Notes: generated by a model not told the origin, from the sequence alone. 64,000 nt of DNA from Aequorivita marisscotiae (GCF_029814825.1 NZ_CP122379.1:868001-932000); one strand, 5' to 3'; positions 8,301 through 15,519 are shown, numbered from the stretch's first letter. Made by a program: numbers and translations.

Positions 8301-11299
8301 CTAATTCCAGGATTTCCATTATTAGTTCCGGCACCCGTACCATTCAAAGTTATTCCTCCTCCGGCAGAACGCATATTACCATTGTAAAAAACTATTCCTT
8401 TATTGGCATTGGTCCCTCCTACTGCATTTCCTGTTACGTCAATAACACCTGTTCCTGTAGCTTCTACAAGAGCACCGAAGATTATTGTTACCCCTTCGTT
8501 ATTGGTTGTTGCTGCATTTCCACCTGTTCCATGTAAGGTTATACCACCATCGATTGTTGTAACACGTGTTCCTGCACCTTCAAAGCGCATACCTTGATTT
8601 TGATTATTACCATCACCACCGGTACCGGTTATTGAAATTGTACCGGTGCCTGTATTTTCAACTACGCTGCCACCTCGAATATTAATTCCAACATTTAAAT
8701 TTGTTGGCCCAGTACTTACACCTGTTCCTGTAAAGGCTATGTTTCCTGAGCCTGAAGTTGAAATGGTTGAAGCTCCAGTTATTACAATAGCATCTGTGTC
8801 TACTCCTGTTAATGTTCCACCGGCATTCGCATCTAACGTAACATTTCCGTCAATAGACGATACTATTGCTCCACCATCCACAAGGATATTTTGCGAAGCT
8901 GTAAACACTATTGCGCCATTTGCAGTGGTAGTTACATTGTTAGTTGCAGTAATTGTCTGCCCATTTATATCAAAATCACTCGTGCCAATATCGGTTGGAT
9001 TGGTTTGGAAAAATACGTTGTCGTCTGTTCCGCCGTTAACTGTTAAATCTGCATCAAATAAGCTATCTAGTCCTTCAATATTTATAATATCTGCACCTGA
9101 ACCACCGCCTACTTCTGTATTGACTGTAAGGCTTGCTGTTGGATTTAAAAATGTAACACTTTCACCCAAAGAGCTATCAATAAACGAAAAATTATCTCCA
9201 GGAGTAGCATCATCACTTAAAGTTATAGTTTCGGCTCCTCCAATAAAACTAAAAACACGATTGATAGCTGAAAGATTATCTATTATCGGTTCAAGACCGG
9301 TATAAGATATTGAAGCATTTCCTGTAATATCAATACTTCCATCGTTTTCGTTTAAGAATTCGTGGGTAACGTCTGTAAAAGTACCTCCTCCAGTTAATGT
9401 TAGCGCATCTCCTGTAGTTTGAGTTCCACCTTCATAATTTAATGGAACCGGAAAATTACCTGTGAAATCTACCGTTAATAAATCGTCGCCTCCTAATGTT
9501 CTTGCCAATACACTGGTTACTCCAGCATCAGGAACTGTTATAGTACTTGTACCACTTCCTGTAGCTCCTGGAATACTGCAATTTATTATTCCGCCGTTAT
9601 TATCAGTGATGGTATAAACACCTCCTGAATAACTAATTGTTAAATCGTCATTTTTGTCTGTTACATCTTCAATTATTAACACACCTGCAGCTAAAGTTAC
9701 ATCCGTATCGAATGCGGGAAGCACTGAATATAAGCATCCTGCCATAGCAGCGGGCGTAAATTCTACTGCATCGTTGCTCGTCCAATATTGAATATCATTA
9801 AAAATTGCAGCCAACTGTGCCGGAGTTCCAGATACTGGAAGCCCTCCAGGAACCAAACTACAGTTAAATTGCCAGTTATCTACTTCCGTCTCTGGTGGTC
9901 CTGTCGCATATAGCCTAATAGCATTTACACCATTGGTTAATTGATCTGGCAATGCAGTTGTAGTGCTAGATGTGTTTGCGCCATCCCAATCTGAATCTGT
10001 AGTTGGTGCTGAATCAACATTACTATGAATTCCTGTTATAAAGATAGGAGAACTGCTTGTACCTTGATATGCAAACAATTGATCTCCAATAGAGGATAAT
10101 ACACTAGAAGCCATAAAGCTACCATCCAAACTGACAATATCACCAGCGCTTCTGGCTAGTGATGAATACCAAGTTGCACTTCCGTCGCCACTACCATTAC
10201 ACGAAATTGTATTTGGATTAGTTACACCACAATCTGTAAAGCGAATATGTGTCCCGGCAATAATATCTTTAAGAAGTATAAAAGCGAAACCGTCACCGCC
10301 ATCGAGATTAAAACCTACAAAGGCTATATCTCCCGCGGCTAATATTGTAGTAGGTGGTTCATTTATTGTAACAGTTACAGTACAAGTGGCACTATTACCA
10401 GCTTCATCTGTAGCAGTTAAAATAACAGGATATACCCCCGCAGTGTACATAGTACCCGCAGTGGGTGATTGCGTGATTGCAATATTTGCAGGATCTGAAA
10501 CATCGTCCGTTGCTGTTGTTATTGAAACCAAATCTGGTATGGCTGCCAACCCGTCGCTTCCAGCGGTAATTGGTGCCGGATCTATCGGGCAAGAAATAAT
10601 TGGTGGAGTAGTATCTCCTCCAGCAGTCACTGTAAATGTACAGCCAGCTTCAACCGCTGGATTATATACAGTTGTATTATTACTTACCCAATTTGCTCTA
10701 TTATGAACTATTGCTCTAATATCGTTTGGAGTACCTGTAATTGGCCCTCCTCCTGCCGCCGTGCAACTAAACTGCCAGTTATCTTGTTCGGGCACTAGAC
10801 GAACGGCTGTATTTCCTGTGGATAAAGCATCTGGTAAAGCCGATGTAGAATTAGAAGTGGCTGCCCCATCCCAGTTGGCATCGTCACCCGATGTGTCGTT
10901 ATACTGCAATCCAGCTATAAATTGTGGTGCTGCAATAGACCCTTGAATAGCAAATAGCTGATCACCAATAATACTATACACTGCTGGTGACGGCAATGGC
11001 CCCATGTTAATGGTTACTACTGTACCTGCGCTCATCGCAGCCCCAGAAGTCCAAGTAAATTCGCCATCTCCTGCATAACTTGAAAAACCAGATCCATCAT
11101 TCCAACCTCTGTCGGTAAAAATAATTTGCGTACTAGCGTCAATATCTTTCAGAAGCACAAAGGCGACTGTGTCGTCTACGTTAGTTGTTCCATCGGCATT
11201 ACTACCAATAAAGGCAATATCACCTACGGTTAAAGTTGTTTGGCCAATACCTGTTACGGTTGTAATTAGCAGGATTAATAATAAGGTAATTTTTTTCAT
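2318..11299 (-). CDS. Giant T9SS-secreted HYR-repeat / beta-helix adhesin
   Basis: About 2,993 residues. I place the start at the ATG at 11299 (MKKITLLLILLITTVTGIGQ, a good signal peptide); the reading frame is open to 11386, but that would overlap the preceding gene and add a non-signal leader. Order of modules: two copies of a GDIAF(I/V)G-x-N-x-DG module (about 11240-10620 and 10350-9710) separated by an HYR domain; a beta-rich linker; a long glycine/threonine-rich stretch repeating TGxGNIxxNGTGG (about 9000-7080), typical of parallel beta-helix or hemagglutinin-like folds; an FAPGQSPG autotransporter-like motif near 7000; then 16 HYR-type Ig-like modules, ten of which are near-identical; and finally a T9SS type A sorting domain (YPVPAKNILNI...KRLLKE). 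Expected location is the cell surface. The role is inferred as adhesion or biofilm matrix; no ligand can be read from the sequence. Confidence 0.85.
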   Translation of the reverse strand: MKKITLLLILLITTVTGIGQTTLTVGDIAFIGSNADGTTNVDDTVAFVLLKDIDASTQIIFTDRGWNDGSGFSSYAGDGEFTWTSGAAMSAGTVVTINMGPLPSPAVYSIIGDQLFAIQGSIAAPQFIAGLQYNDTSGDDANWDGAATSNSTSALPDALSTGNTAVRLVPEQDNWQFSCTAAGGGPITGTPNDIRAIVHNRANWVSNNTTVYNPAVEAGCTFTVTAGGDTTPPIISCPIDPAPITAGSDGLAAIPDLVSITTATDDVSDPANIAITQSPTAGTMYTAGVYPVILTATDEAGNSATCTVTVTINEPPTTILAAGDIAFVGFNLDGGDGFAFILLKDIIAGTHIRFTDCGVTNPNTISCNGSGDGSATWYSSLARSAGDIVSLDGSFMASSVLSSIGDQLFAYQGTSSSPIFITGIHSNVDSAPTTDSDWDGANTSSTTTALPDQLTNGVNAIRLYATGPPETEVDNWQFNCSLVPGGLPVSGTPAQLAAIFNDIQYWTSNDAVEFTPAAMAGCLYSVLPAFDTDVTLAAGVLIIEDVTDKNDDLTISYSGGVYTITDNNGGIINCSIPGATGSGTSTITVPDAGVTSVLARTLGGDDLLTVDFTGNFPVPLNYEGGTQTTGDALTLTGGGTFTDVTHEFLNENDGSIDITGNASISYTGLEPIIDNLSAINRVFSFIGGAETITLSDDATPGDNFSFIDSSLGESVTFLNPTASLTVNTEVGGGSGADIINIEGLDSLFDADLTVNGGTDDNVFFQTNPTDIGTSDFDINGQTITATNNVTTTANGAIVFTASQNILVDGGAIVSSIDGNVTLDANAGGTLTGVDTDAIVITGASTISTSGSGNIAFTGTGVSTGPTNLNVGINIRGGSVVENTGTGTISITGTGGDGNNQNQGMRFEGAGTRVTTIDGGITLHGTGGNAATTNNEGVTIIFGALVEATGTGVIDVTGNAVGGTNANKGIVFYNGNMRSAGGGITLNGTGAGTNNGNPGISLENNSVVEDTANGDISLTGVGGSGAIANIGVDFTGASILRANNGNINILATGGAGTGNANRGLRNVGGSLITATGSGSITINTNAGTTGTSDNFGYEANNGSIITAGGGITMIAQGNGSTDFNDGMVILNGSVIQDTANGAIQLTGTGGSGGISNNNGIRIWDATTLIETNNGDILLNGTGGDGTGNFNQGVSIYNGAILQSLGAGNVTIFGVGGAGDQQNRGINFEGGSTSILTNGGNISLTGIGSSGSTGPFNVGTSIRNGATLSTTGAGNIVLNGTSGAGSGANYGLEIVSPVTSVITGNGNITVTGTSTATSGSNNFGAFIDAIINAAGSGNIEINGTGGNGASNDMGIYTLSNTAITSNGGSIQFNGTSSGATTPAIDIAALTTPITTSGNITATANVGKLNTPAGLPGYAIFDAAISTINGVFAPGQSPGQAIINGNLAIGSGDSIEIEIDDINTPGTEFDQIVVNGVVDITDAILSLIDNFAGTIPQGNTLIIIDNDGADPIVGEFNGLPNGTGFTFNGQSIIVNYDGGDGNDVVLVADSMPTAVCQDITVQLDGTGNVSITASQVDGGSSDPDGPVTLSIDISSFDCSNIGPNNVTLTVTDSTGNTDSCIAVVTVEDNEAPVITCVANDSRNTDPGVCTYTVVGTEFDATFTDNCTGGTITNDYNGTATLAGEIFPSGTTTVVWTANDGNGQTATCSTDITVVDNQSPVITCVPNQTRDTDPGVCDYTVVGAEFDATFNDNCGGTIGNNYNGSTSLAGAVFPIGSTTVVWAVFDGTNPVVFCQTVITIEDNEAPVITCVPNATRDTDAGVCSYTVVGTEFDATFTDNCTSSTITNDYNGTATMAGEVLPKGVTTVVWTVNDGNGQTATCTTVITVEDNEDPVITCVPNATRDTDPGLCNYTVVGTEFDATFTDNCPDGSITNDYNGTATMAGEVLPKGVTTVIWTVDDGNGQTATCTTVITVEDNEDPVITCVPNATRDTDPGLCNYTIVGTEFDATFTDNCPDGSITNDYNGTATMAGEVLPKGVTTVIWTVNDGNGQTATCTTVITVEDNEDPVITCAPNATRDTDPGLCEYTVVGTEFDATFTDNCPDGSITNDYNGTATMAGEVLPKGVTTVVWTVDDGNGQTVTCTTVITVEDNEAPVITCAPNATRDTDPGLCEYTVVGTEFDATFTDNCPDGSITNDYNGTATMAGEVLPKGVTTVVWTVDDGNGQTATCTTVITVEDNEDPVITCVPNATRDTDPGVCNYTVVGTEFDATFTDNCPDGSITNDYNGSATMAGEVLPKGVTTIVWTVNDGNGQTATCTTVITVEDNEDPVITCVPNATRDTDPGVCEYTVIGTEFDATFTDNCPDGNITNSYNGTATMAGEVLPKGVTTVVWTVDDGNGQTATCTTVITVEDNEDPVVTCVPNATRDTDPGVCEYTVIGTEFDATFTDNCPDGSITNDYNGTTTMAGEVLPTGNTTVVWTVDDGNGQIVTCTTVITIEDNELPTIICPADITANTDAGQCYATVTFATPVAFDNCGIDSVVQTMGDPSGSSFPVGVNTIEFTATDVNGNTSTCSFTITVTDNEAPVAVCQNITIQLDAAGNATITAADVDGGSTDQCGIGSLSIDVDTFDCSDVGDNNVILTVTDVNGNTSTCTAIVTVEDVTAPMVVCQDITVVLDATGTVTIAGIDVDGGSTDACGIASYDLDIDTFDCSNVGDNIVTLTVTDVNGNTSTCTATVTVEDNTSPVLVCQDFTLELGADGTAVLDPSDVIASNDDACGIFTSAVDITDFDCSDIGAPVTVQVFTIDVNGNLASCTAEVTVVDNLAPVITCPADQTVDPGPGNIFYILPDYFATGEATAIDNCTDPVTITTQSPAAGTPLSDGTYTITFTAEDAYGNVSTCDFELIVESVLGVGDNSYDLGSITMYPVPAKNILNIGNPKLLELERLEIYDLRGRLVQTADLRGMGNVKTINVDQLAAASYYVKIKGTEGEITKRLLKE
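3821..6427 (-). repeat. Ten tandem 87-residue HYR-type repeat units
   Basis: 2,607 bases coding 869 residues (protein residues 1625-2493), made of ten units of about 261 bases. Each unit begins DNE(A/D)PVITC, contains TRDTDPG, EFDATFTDNC, DYNGTATMAGEVLP and WTVDDGNGQTATC, and ends TTVITVE. The seven units between about 3,820 and 5,700 differ by only a few residues; the two nearest the N-terminus (6427-5900) have diverged most. The two cysteines at fixed spacing in most units may form disulfides. Confidence 0.9.
7080..9000 (-). repeat. Degenerate glycine/threonine-rich coding repeats (beta-helix region)
   Basis: This part of the adhesin repeats, at about 30-35 residues, the pattern 'ATGSGNIxVxGTGGxGxGxNxGV' with Gly, Asn and Thr dominating. 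The regular TG-x-G-x-I-x-(L/I)-x-G-T-G-G rungs suggest a stacked parallel beta-helix. The limits are approximate because the repeats are degenerate at the DNA level. Confidence 0.7.
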
Positions 11300-11346
11300 G
11301 ATTTTAAATTTATAAATGATTTGGGGAGATAAATTATATAATGTTC

Positions 11347-11859
11347 TTAACTTCTTGAAGGATAGATACCTTGCAAGGCAATGCAAAAGTTTATACCCAA
11401 AAACGGGTCCCTAACGCCAAAAGATTGACCCCCACCAGTAAAAGTACTCGGTGAAGCTCCTAAAGAAATATCGGAAGTGTCTCCAAAGGAACTAGTTCCA
11501 TCTCCTGCAACATACCTTCCGTCAGGATTGTCAGAATTTCCCTCTTCCTTACCGCCAGGTGCAACAGTGTGATTATGAGAAGGCATTTGGGCAGTAGTGA
11601 GCGTGTGATTTTCTACTCCCCCTCTTTCGCCAATACGAATATCAGACAACCCTGGGCCCTGTCCGAAGTGTAACCCAGCTCTTCCTCGCAAGTCTGGAAG
11701 CGCAAATGTAGTTCGGCCATCTCCACCGTAAATTGTTCCCAGAAGGGAGAAAAGCGCTGTATTTTGTGAAATGGCCAACAATTGTCCATTACAATGTGCC
11801 CAACCACGTGGTGCGAAATTAAATCCAAATGCTTGTATTTGTCCTAAAAATGGTTCCAT
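11347..11859 (-). CDS. Phage tail collar-domain protein (microcystin-dependent-protein-like)
   Basis: 170 residues without a signal peptide. The N-terminal half is the classic tail-collar signature: GQIQAFGFNFAPRGWAHCNGQ, then FSLLGTIYGGDG, TFALPDLRGRA, and the C-terminal MPSHNHTV. Family members are phage tail-fibre tips or stand-alone MdpB-like proteins in bacterial genomes. No other phage gene is nearby, so it is not part of a prophage here. It lies 18 bases after the intradiol-like gene and 47 bases before the giant adhesin on the same strand, so the three are probably one transcript; an accessory role in surface attachment is an inference from that context only. Confidence 0.85.
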   Translation of the reverse strand: MEPFLGQIQAFGFNFAPRGWAHCNGQLLAISQNTALFSLLGTIYGGDGRTTFALPDLRGRAGLHFGQGPGLSDIRIGERGGVENHTLTTAQMPSHNHTVAPGGKEEGNSDNPDGRYVAGDGTSSFGDTSDISLGASPSTFTGGGQSFGVRDPFLGINFCIALQGIYPSRS

Positions 11860-11877
11860 AATAATGTGTTAATTAGA

Positions 11878-12429
11878 TTATATTGATAAATTAAATTGAA
11901 TAGTAGTTTTAAATAATGAACTCGAATGCTTTGGGAATAATTTATCTCCTAACTGATTATTGTTTTCCCAATGTTCACCAGTAATATGTGCATTATTGGC
12001 ATTGAGCAAAAGTTCGGAAAACACCGAACTTCCCGAATTAGAAACTTTAAAATAAATACGCGAGCTCTTTCCTTTTTCCTTATTTGGAAAATCCGTAACA
12101 AACTCATAGCGTCCCTCTTGGTCTGTTTTAAGCTTTGCACGATGCCTGTATTTTGACGAATTCGGCGATAAATGCCAAACCTCAACCAAAGCATTACTTA
12201 AAGGAGTAACACCATCTTTTTTATAAATGGTTCCATTAACCGCAACAGTGTTTGAATTAAATATGCTAGTTCGTAAATCTTTTTTCGCCTCGGAATATGG
12301 ATTGTATCCATCAAAAGGACTTTCAGAAGGTGTGAATGCACTTGCAACAGTAGGAGTTAAAACTGCCAAACCAGTTAGGGCAATAGCAGAATTTCGCATA
12401 AAGTGCCTTCGCGAAGTAGTTTTTTTCAT
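11878..12429 (-). CDS. Tat-exported intradiol-dioxygenase-like protein, ligands missing
   Basis: 183 residues. The N-terminus carries a twin-arginine signal (SRRHFMRNSAIALTGLAVL, residues 6-24). Residues 63-130 match the beta-sandwich core of intradiol ring-cleavage dioxygenases: ALVEVWHLSPNSSKY followed by TDQEGRYEFVTDFP. In active enzymes iron is held by two Tyr and two His, with an HxH in the strand after this. Here only Tyr94 is in place; the HxH position reads RIYFKV (residues 124-129) and the second Tyr region is NKEKGKSS. It is therefore probably a non-catalytic, transthyretin-like secreted domain. First gene of a likely three-gene transcript ending in the giant adhesin. Confidence 0.75.
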   Translation of the reverse strand: MKKTTSRRHFMRNSAIALTGLAVLTPTVASAFTPSESPFDGYNPYSEAKKDLRTSIFNSNTVAVNGTIYKKDGVTPLSNALVEVWHLSPNSSKYRHRAKLKTDQEGRYEFVTDFPNKEKGKSSRIYFKVSNSGSSVFSELLLNANNAHITGEHWENNNQLGDKLFPKHSSSLFKTTIQFNLSI

Positions 12430-12648
12430 TATTTTATTGTTTGGTTAGTCAGGAAGTAAAATTAACTAAATATATATGTTAAAATTTTCCGTAAAATGAA
12501 TCTTAATCATCTTTATTCTGCAAGTTATTTAAATTGTTTTAATATATCATACGTAGCAGCACGTATTTTTTAACTTTCTTTTGTGAAATACTGACAAAAA
12601 TTCTATATAATTCCTTAAATATCTACAGAAATTGCAAGTTCCAAGTAG

Positions 12649-13779
12649 ATGTTTAATTTGATACCTTTGAAAAGTAGTTTGATTGAAAATATGACACCCG
12701 AAAAAAATCTTAAAGAACGAATTAAAGAGCTTACCTGCCTCTACGAAGTTTCTTCCATAATTGTGAATAATGACTTTAGAGAGCTCGATAAAACACTCTA
12801 TTCCATCGCCTTAAGCCTACGAAAGGCATTGCAGTATAATAAGTATGCCACCGTTGAAATTGTTTCAGAACCCTATCATCTAATTTCTTCTACAATTTCG
12901 AAAAAAACAGTGCTGATTGAAAATAACATCAATGTATTTAACGAGCCAAAAGGTTTTATAAAAATTCATTATCCGGCCGATAGGTTTGCAAAAAAAGATT
13001 TTTTAACCGAAGAAAAAAAATTGTTGCAAACGGTCGCAATTCACGTTGGCGATCTCTTAGAACGTGTTTCCATACGAGAAAATGAAGCGGTTTTAAAACG
13101 AAAAATGGAGCACGCCGACCGTTTAAGCATTTTGGGCGAAATTACCGCCGGAATAGCACACGAGCTAAACACGCCCCTGGCAAATATTCTCGGCTTTGCC
13201 GAACTTTTAAAAAGCAAAGAACCCGAAACTACCCAAACCAGCCAAGACTTAGATAAAATTATTAATAGTGCCATATTTTCGCGCGAAGTAGTAAAAAAAC
13301 TCATGTTCTTCGCTTGCGAAATGCCGCAAAATCTAGGACTAACAAACATAGTTCCCGTAATTAACGATGCCCTAAATTTACTGGACCCTACCTTTAAAAA
13401 AAACAACGTTCATTATAAGGTTACCCTGCCAAAAGCCGAAGTATTATTAAAAGCCGATACCATTCAATTGACGCAAGTAATCTTCAATTTAGTGTTAAAT
13501 GCCATTTATTTTTCACCAGAAAATGGTTTAATCAAAATAGAGCTAGAAGAAGTAAAAGACAAGGTAATCCTTAAAATTTCGGACGAAGGTCCCGGCATTT
13601 TAACCGAAAATGTGCAGAAAATATTTCAACCTTTTTTTACTACCAAAACCGTGGGAGATGGTTCCGGATTAGGCCTAAGTGTTGTACACGGTATAATTAG
13701 AAGCCATCGCGGAACTATAGATTATTTGCCAAATAAGCCTACAGGAGCCATTTTTATTATTACTTTTTCAAAACAATAA
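12649..13779 (+). CDS. Sensor histidine kinase (GAF-like sensor), NtrB-type
   Basis: 376 residues from the first ATG; an internal ATG at 12691 (MTPEKNLKERIKEL) is an equally plausible start. There is no membrane segment, so it is a soluble sensor. Residues 20-145 look like a GAF-type sensory domain. The H-box is ITAGIAHELNTPLANILGF (phospho-acceptor His171), followed by the N-box (FNLVLNAIYFSPENG), the G1 box (SDEGPGI) and the G2 box (GDGSGLGLSVVHG). It phosphorylates the response regulator encoded 5 bases downstream. The signal is unknown; neighbouring genes suggest nitrogen or redox status. Confidence 0.9.
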   Translation: MFNLIPLKSSLIENMTPEKNLKERIKELTCLYEVSSIIVNNDFRELDKTLYSIALSLRKALQYNKYATVEIVSEPYHLISSTISKKTVLIENNINVFNEPKGFIKIHYPADRFAKKDFLTEEKKLLQTVAIHVGDLLERVSIRENEAVLKRKMEHADRLSILGEITAGIAHELNTPLANILGFAELLKSKEPETTQTSQDLDKIINSAIFSREVVKKLMFFACEMPQNLGLTNIVPVINDALNLLDPTFKKNNVHYKVTLPKAEVLLKADTIQLTQVIFNLVLNAIYFSPENGLIKIELEEVKDKVILKISDEGPGILTENVQKIFQPFFTTKTVGDGSGLGLSVVHGIIRSHRGTIDYLPNKPTGAIFIITFSKQ

Positions 13780-13784
13780 CACCC

Positions 13785-15101
13785 ATGCTTCAAAAGGAAA
13801 ACATATTAATAGTAGATGACGACATCAATATTTTAGAGTTAATTCAGCGGCATTTACAGTCGCTAGATTATCACACATATAAAGCAGTTTCGGTTAAAGA
13901 AGCCGTTGCCATCCTGCGCGATACCGAGATAGACCTGCTGATAACCGACCTAAAAATGCCCGAGGTGGACGGTTTTCAACTTATTCAATTTGCTTCAGAA
14001 CATTATCCAAACATGCCCAAATTAGTGGTGACGGGCTATCCTTCGGTACAAGACGCGCTGTCCGCCATTAAATCCGGGGCAGTAGATTATTTAGTAAAAC
14101 CATTTACAAAAGAAGAATTAAAGAACAGTGTTTTAAAATCGCTTTCTACAAGATCGCAGAAAAAAATTTCGACCGAAAAATTAGATTCTAAAAATTACAA
14201 CGAAATTATTGGCGAAAGTGAGGCTATTAAAAATGTAACACAAATAATTGATCGGGTTAAAAACAACAAAGCCACCATTTTTATCAGTGGTGAAAGCGGC
14301 ACCGGAAAAGAACTCGTAGCCAGATCCATACATTATAATGGCAAGTTTTCACGCGAACCGTTTATTGCGGTTAATTGCGGCGGAATTCCAGAAAATCTTT
14401 TAGAGTCAGAATTATTCGGGTATGTAAAAGGCGCCTTTACGGGCGCTAACGATAACCGCGAAGGTTTTTTTCAGGCCGCAGATGGAGGAACTATTTTTTT
14501 AGATGAAATAGGAAATGCGCCACTTTCTGTACAATCCAGGCTTTTGCGAGTTTTACAAGAAAAGGAAGTGATGAAGGTAGGAGAACGAAAAACGGAAAAA
14601 ATTGATGTACGCGTAATTGCAGCAACAAACAGCAATTTAAAAGAAATGATTGCCAAGGAAACGTTTCGCGAAGATCTATTTTATCGGTTAACCGTTGTAG
14701 AAATAAATGTTCCCCCGCTTCGAGAAAGGAAAGAAGATATTCCGTTGTTGGCAGATAAATTTCTATTTAAATACGGCAACGAGTATAAAGACCGCTACAT
14801 TGCTATAGATTCTGATGCCAAAGCCCTGCTGCAACGTTACGATTGGCCCGGCAACATTCGCGAATTAGAGAATGTAATACAACGGGCCGTAATTATGTGC
14901 GACCGTACCATAGGTGTAAACGATCTGCCCGAAACACTAAAATATCAAATAGATTTTCCCGAAGACGGTTTACTGCCTTTAAAAGAAATGGAGAAAAAAT
15001 ATATAGAAAAGGTACTTGCAGCAACAGAAAACAACCAAACCAAAGCTGCCGAAATCCTCAACATAGACCGAAAGACCCTCCGTGGAAAAATTAAAGAATA
15101 A
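13785..15101 (+). CDS. NtrC-family sigma-54-dependent response regulator
   Basis: 438 residues with three domains. The receiver (1-120) has the acidic pocket VDDD and phospho-Asp55 in ITDLKMPE. The AAA+ domain (about 140-370) has Walker A GESGTGKE (169-176), the sigma-54-contacting GAFTGA loop (216-221), Walker B TIFLDEIGNA, and the arginine-finger FYRL region. A Fis-type helix-turn-helix ends the protein (NNQTKAAEILNIDRKTLRGK). All residues needed to open sigma-54 complexes are present. Its likely target is directly downstream: a palindromic site at 15174-15199 and a -24/-12 promoter at 15286-15301. Co-transcribed with the kinase. Confidence 0.93.
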   Translation: MLQKENILIVDDDINILELIQRHLQSLDYHTYKAVSVKEAVAILRDTEIDLLITDLKMPEVDGFQLIQFASEHYPNMPKLVVTGYPSVQDALSAIKSGAVDYLVKPFTKEELKNSVLKSLSTRSQKKISTEKLDSKNYNEIIGESEAIKNVTQIIDRVKNNKATIFISGESGTGKELVARSIHYNGKFSREPFIAVNCGGIPENLLESELFGYVKGAFTGANDNREGFFQAADGGTIFLDEIGNAPLSVQSRLLRVLQEKEVMKVGERKTEKIDVRVIAATNSNLKEMIAKETFREDLFYRLTVVEINVPPLRERKEDIPLLADKFLFKYGNEYKDRYIAIDSDAKALLQRYDWPGNIRELENVIQRAVIMCDRTIGVNDLPETLKYQIDFPEDGLLPLKEMEKKYIEKVLAATENNQTKAAEILNIDRKTLRGKIKE

Positions 15102-15173
15102 CGCATTCGCGTTTTTTAAAATACTTTTCAGCTATAATTTAAACTTTCAAATCAATAAATGTGGGTAGAATCT

Positions 15174-15199
15174 CCCCAATAGGGGAAATATTCCCCTAT
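15174..15199. promoter_or_regulatory. Palindromic enhancer-like site (UAS) for the sigma-54 activator
   Basis: Two overlapping inverted repeats share one G-run: CCCCAATAGGGG (15174-15185) and ATAGGGGAA-ATA-TTCCCCTAT (15179-15199, perfect 9-bp arms). The centre lies about 100 bases upstream of the -24 element, the usual distance for enhancer-binding activators. Binding by the adjacent NtrC-type regulator is inferred, not shown. Confidence 0.6.
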
Positions 15200-15285
15200 C
15201 TCTACAAATAGCCTTCCTGTTTCAAATACACATAACTAACTGATTTTAAGCTAGTTCATTATGTTTTGTCCAGAATTTTAATTTA

Positions 15286-15301
15286 TTGGCACACCCCTTG
15301 C
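15286..15301 (+). promoter_or_regulatory. Sigma-54 (-24/-12) promoter
   Basis: TTGGCAC, five bases, then TTGC: the invariant GG (15288-15289) and GC (15300-15301) are 10 bases apart, as the sigma-54 consensus requires. It points at the 57-residue Cys protein and glutamate dehydrogenase, with the first ATG 32 bases downstream of the -12 element. The two-component genes lie immediately upstream. Confidence 0.85.
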
Positions 15302-15332
15302 CAATAGGAAAGTCACAAATAATAAAAGAAAT

Positions 15333-15506
15333 ATGATTTCTAATTCTACAAATCCTTGCCGTGAATGTGCACACGTTTCTTATTGTGTTTTAACACATAA
15401 TAAAAATGCCGTATTTTCGTGTAGCGATTTTGAAGAATTGCAGCAGCAAGTGCCAAAGCCGCTTTTAAAAATAAAACAAACAGAACCCGAATTGGCAACT
15501 ATTTAA
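15333..15506 (+). CDS. 57-residue Cys4 protein leading the sigma-54 operon
   Basis: An ATG at 15333 opens a 57-codon frame ending TAA at 15504-15506. The product has four cysteines, C9-x2-C12-x5-C18-x11-C30 (CRECAHVSYC, then FSCSDFEE), which fits a small zinc knuckle or Fe-S/redox site, and a charged tail with no signal peptide. It is the first gene after the sigma-54 promoter and 13 bases ahead of glutamate dehydrogenase, so the two are surely co-transcribed. I do not recognise a named family. A regulatory or metal-binding accessory role is an inference from position. Coding status is supported by its place, its codon use and the conserved-looking Cys spacing. Confidence 0.7.
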   Translation: MISNSTNPCRECAHVSYCVLTHNKNAVFSCSDFEELQQQVPKPLLKIKQTEPELATI

Positions 15507-15519
15507 AATTATTATTAAA

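Noticed and set aside
7965..9305. Long plus-strand frames inside the giant adhesin gene
   Set aside because: They are antisense shadows of Gly/Asn/Thr-rich repeats; products are Pro/Val/Ala-rich without start signals or motifs.
11299..11386. Extension of the giant adhesin to the start of the open frame
   Set aside because: It would overlap the collar-protein gene and add a non-signal leader before a good signal peptide at the 11299 ATG.
11347..11859. Collar protein as a sign of a prophage
   Set aside because: No capsid, terminase, portal, integrase or lysis gene is seen anywhere nearby.
12549..12566. ATACGT-N6-ACGTAT inverted repeat upstream of the histidine kinase gene
   Set aside because: Arms of only 6 bases in AT-rich DNA; could arise by chance, and no promoter box is correctly placed around it.
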